Part shown: positions 62,061 through 64,000 of the stretch, in pieces | How positions within the stretch are numbered: position 1 is the first letter of the stretch | How the letters are laid out: every line of letters begins with the position of its first letter | From: Ipomoea triloba | Taxonomy: Eukaryota; Streptophyta; Magnoliopsida; Solanales; Convolvulaceae | Assembly: GCF_003576645.1 (NCBI RefSeq) | Contig: NC_044916.1 | Location: 36,686,601 to 36,750,600 of the forward strand | Reading direction: 5' to 3' | Length of the DNA stretch: 64,000 nt | Notes under the pieces: model-generated | The model's database searches: none | Told to the model about the DNA's origin: nothing | The model's input: only the letters and a program-made list of their open reading frames with translations | Translations under genes and position numbers: made by a program

Positions 62061-63378
62061 AATTATTTGACAAGTACAAATGAATATATCCATCATTTGT
62101 TACTGTTGTATGACATGTAATCTTCTTGCACATGAAGGATGTTGGACGACATAAAACACATAATTACATGTAAGTCAGTAAGTGTGATTGTGATGTTGTT
62201 GATAATTATTGAATATAATAAAAATTTTGTAAATGCTGGATGGTTATTGGTTTAGTTAATAGCATGAAAAGTGTATATATTTATGTTGTAATAATGAAAG
62301 AGGCATGCACATGGAGATAACGATTATATGCGTATAGCAGGTAACATCTTCCATCAATCACCAATTCATCATTAAAAACGTTTATCCACATAAACAGCTC
62401 AATTAGTAACATGGATAAAGTTTGAAAACAATGATCTGAAATCGTGTCTTACCAGTCACAGTGTAATGAGAGTAACATCTGAAAGTGAGGGAATGGGTTC
62501 CTTGTGGGCAAGCAAAGATCTAGTCTCGCTTTTGTGCGATTATGATTATGATTATTAATCAACTGTCTGACCAACTCAACTGAAATTATCTATGATGAAG
62601 GGAATTTCCCTTTTTCATCTTTTCAGTTAAAGGGTGCGTTTTTGTTGTGTGTTCACCACCCCACTACCACTGCTTTGTCCACCCTTAGGCCTTATCACAT
62701 TCTCTGTTCATCATAAATCCCTATTTTTATTTTTTTCTGTTTTTCTTCATTCTACTTGGTCACATCAATCCTCCCACTCTAGTGGCGACAGGGCCCTTTG
62801 CTACCTTTAGGTTTATGTAATTTTTCTTTTCCTCTACACAACAAAAACATTGAAATTTATATTCCCAGCTCAAGTAGAGATGGAAATACAAGACGCAGCC
62901 TAGCTAGTACCACTACTACCTAGTCTCTTCTGATCTTTCAATTATTGTCTCCATAAGTGATGTTTCAACATTTTCCTTATTGGAAGATGATGGGGAAGGA
63001 GTAATTCACCCTAGAGCCCAACTCATTTCTTATATTTTCGTACTTACGTAGTAGTACAATAAAAGTGATAACCAGTCAAACTAGCTCTTCTTAAAATATG
63101 TTAGAGTCAAATCAAAAAAGATAAAGAATGACTGGATGAGTTTGAATTAACCAACCCATCTACTATTTGAAGTATATGTTTATTTCAGCACATACCATCA
63201 CGTTGTAACTATGGATTTCTCTCGAAAATTCAGGTATATATTTATTTAATTAACTATTTTAGAGATATCCATTTCCTTGCCAAGTTGAAACACTCCAAAT
63301 GCAACTCAAACAACCACCTTTTTCTTCTCTAGGGTTATCCATGATCCAAAACCATTCTTAGTTATATATATATGACTC
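62061..63378. other. upstream region of the MIZ1-like gene
   Basis: AT-rich DNA with no gene recognised. It presumably contains the promoter of the gene starting at 63440. Confidence 0.45.
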
Positions 63379-63385
63379 TATATAG
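63379..63385 (+). promoter_or_regulatory. TATA-like element of the MIZ1-like gene
   Basis: TATATAG lies 55-61 bases before the ATG at 63440, within a longer TATATA stretch. It is inferred from position. Confidence 0.45.
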
Positions 63386-63439
63386 TATTACACAAGCTAG
63401 GGCTGATATTTCAAGACTCCTCTCTTTTGGTCCCAAGCT

Positions 63440-64000
63440 ATGGCATTTCCATTCAAGAACCAAAACCTTAAACAAACCATACCAATACCATATACAAGTC
63501 CCTTCCACCACATGGAAAACCCTGACCTTTTATCATTACTCCAACGTACCACCAATTCTAACAATAATATTATTCATACCCATCATCATACCAATAGAAA
63601 TTCCGACGAAAAGAATAGTAATCATGCCGGCCGGAAAAGGAAACCCTCCGGCGGCGGCGCCGGCGGTCTTCTCCGGATGTTCAAACTCCTGCCCATGCTA
63701 ACCACCGGCTGCAAAATGGTGGCGCTGCTAGGGAAACAACGGCGGCCGGCGATGTTGACCGACAGTGCGTCGACGACGGGGACGCTATTCGGGTACCGGA
63801 AGGGTCGGGTCAGCCTGGCGATCCAGGAGGACCCGCACCGCCCGCCCGTTTTCATGATCGAGCTCCCCATGCTCACCGCCGTGTTCCACAAAGAGATGGC
63901 GAACGACGTCGTCCGCCTGGCGCTCGAGAGCGAGACCAAGACCCACAAGAAGAAGCTTCTGGAAGAGTTCGTGTGGGCCGTGTACTGTAACGGCCGGAAA
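63440..64000 (+). CDS. MIZU-KUSSEI 1-like (DUF617) protein, 5' part, cut by the window edge
   Basis: The frame is open for 187 codons from this ATG to the last base of the window. A variable N-terminus (His/Asn-rich around HTHHHTN, then basic RKRKPSGGG) leads into the DUF617 domain from about residue 85: TTGTLFGYRKGRV, PPVFMIELPM, FHKEMANDVVRLALES and FVWAVYCNGRK are family-typical. MIZ1 of Arabidopsis is needed for root hydrotropism; the wider family is poorly characterised. The rest of the domain, about 60-80 residues by family length, lies to the right. The region is GC-rich from 63640 onward, unlike its flank. A second in-frame ATG is at codon 25. Two ORFs reported here in other frames are shadows. 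Confidence 0.88.
   Translation, partial: MAFPFKNQNLKQTIPIPYTSPFHHMENPDLLSLLQRTTNSNNNIIHTHHHTNRNSDEKNSNHAGRKRKPSGGGAGGLLRMFKLLPMLTTGCKMVALLGKQRRPAMLTDSASTTGTLFGYRKGRVSLAIQEDPHRPPVFMIELPMLTAVFHKEMANDVVRLALESETKTHKKKLLEEFVWAVYCNGRK

Noticed and set aside
63372..63948. ORFs of 108-109 codons on both strands at the right end
   Set aside because: Both overlap the MIZ1-like frame, which carries clear DUF617 motifs and is open to the window edge.

Overview
The window is nuclear DNA of a flowering plant. The evidence is AT-rich intergenic DNA, GT-AG introns, plant-specific gene families (DUF547/MIP1 zipper, DUF1645, MIZU-KUSSEI 1-like DUF617), and many MITEs, tRNA-derived SINEs, a solo LTR and a Helitron-like element. 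A eudicot, perhaps an asterid, seems likely, but the species cannot be fixed from sequence alone.

Layout. (1) About 1.4-21.3 kb: a head-to-tail array of five serine carboxypeptidase-like (S10) genes, all on the minus strand, called SCPL-1 to SCPL-5 from left to right. All five can be assembled into open, triad-bearing proteins of 495-499 residues with shared intron positions. SCPL-2 to -5 are close paralogues with duplicated promoters and 3' flanks. SCPL-1 is the divergent member. (2) About 21.8-26.7 kb: a Helitron-like element carrying a Tourist-like MITE and a 1.53-kb direct repeat whose two copies meet at an N. (3) 26.7-36.2 kb: gene-poor DNA with SINEs, a long TA microsatellite and an 820-bp solo LTR with a clear target-site duplication. 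(4) 36.7-39.8 kb, plus strand: an 11-exon MIP1-zipper/DUF547 gene with a SINE fragment inserted at a splice donor. (5) 40-47.5 kb: gene-poor DNA with a 208-bp palindrome between two TA arrays. (6) 47.6-48.6 kb, plus strand: an intronless DUF1645 gene. (7) 51.0-56.7 kb, minus strand: an 18-exon S9 peptidase gene, probably plastid-targeted, with a 22-base-period poly(A)/T array in intron 5. (8) 56.7-63.4 kb: repeats. (9) 63.44 kb to the right edge, plus strand: the 5' part of a MIZ1-like gene.

The genes do not form a pathway; only the SCPL array is a functional cluster. The observations most worth following are: both cysteines of a conserved S10 disulfide are lost together in SCPL-1; one intron is precisely absent in SCPL-5; a SINE duplicated the exon-4 splice donor of the DUF547 gene; and the duplicated segment and the A21T array may be assembly artefacts. 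All exon boundaries were built by hand from splice sites, reading frame and paralogue comparison, not from transcripts.
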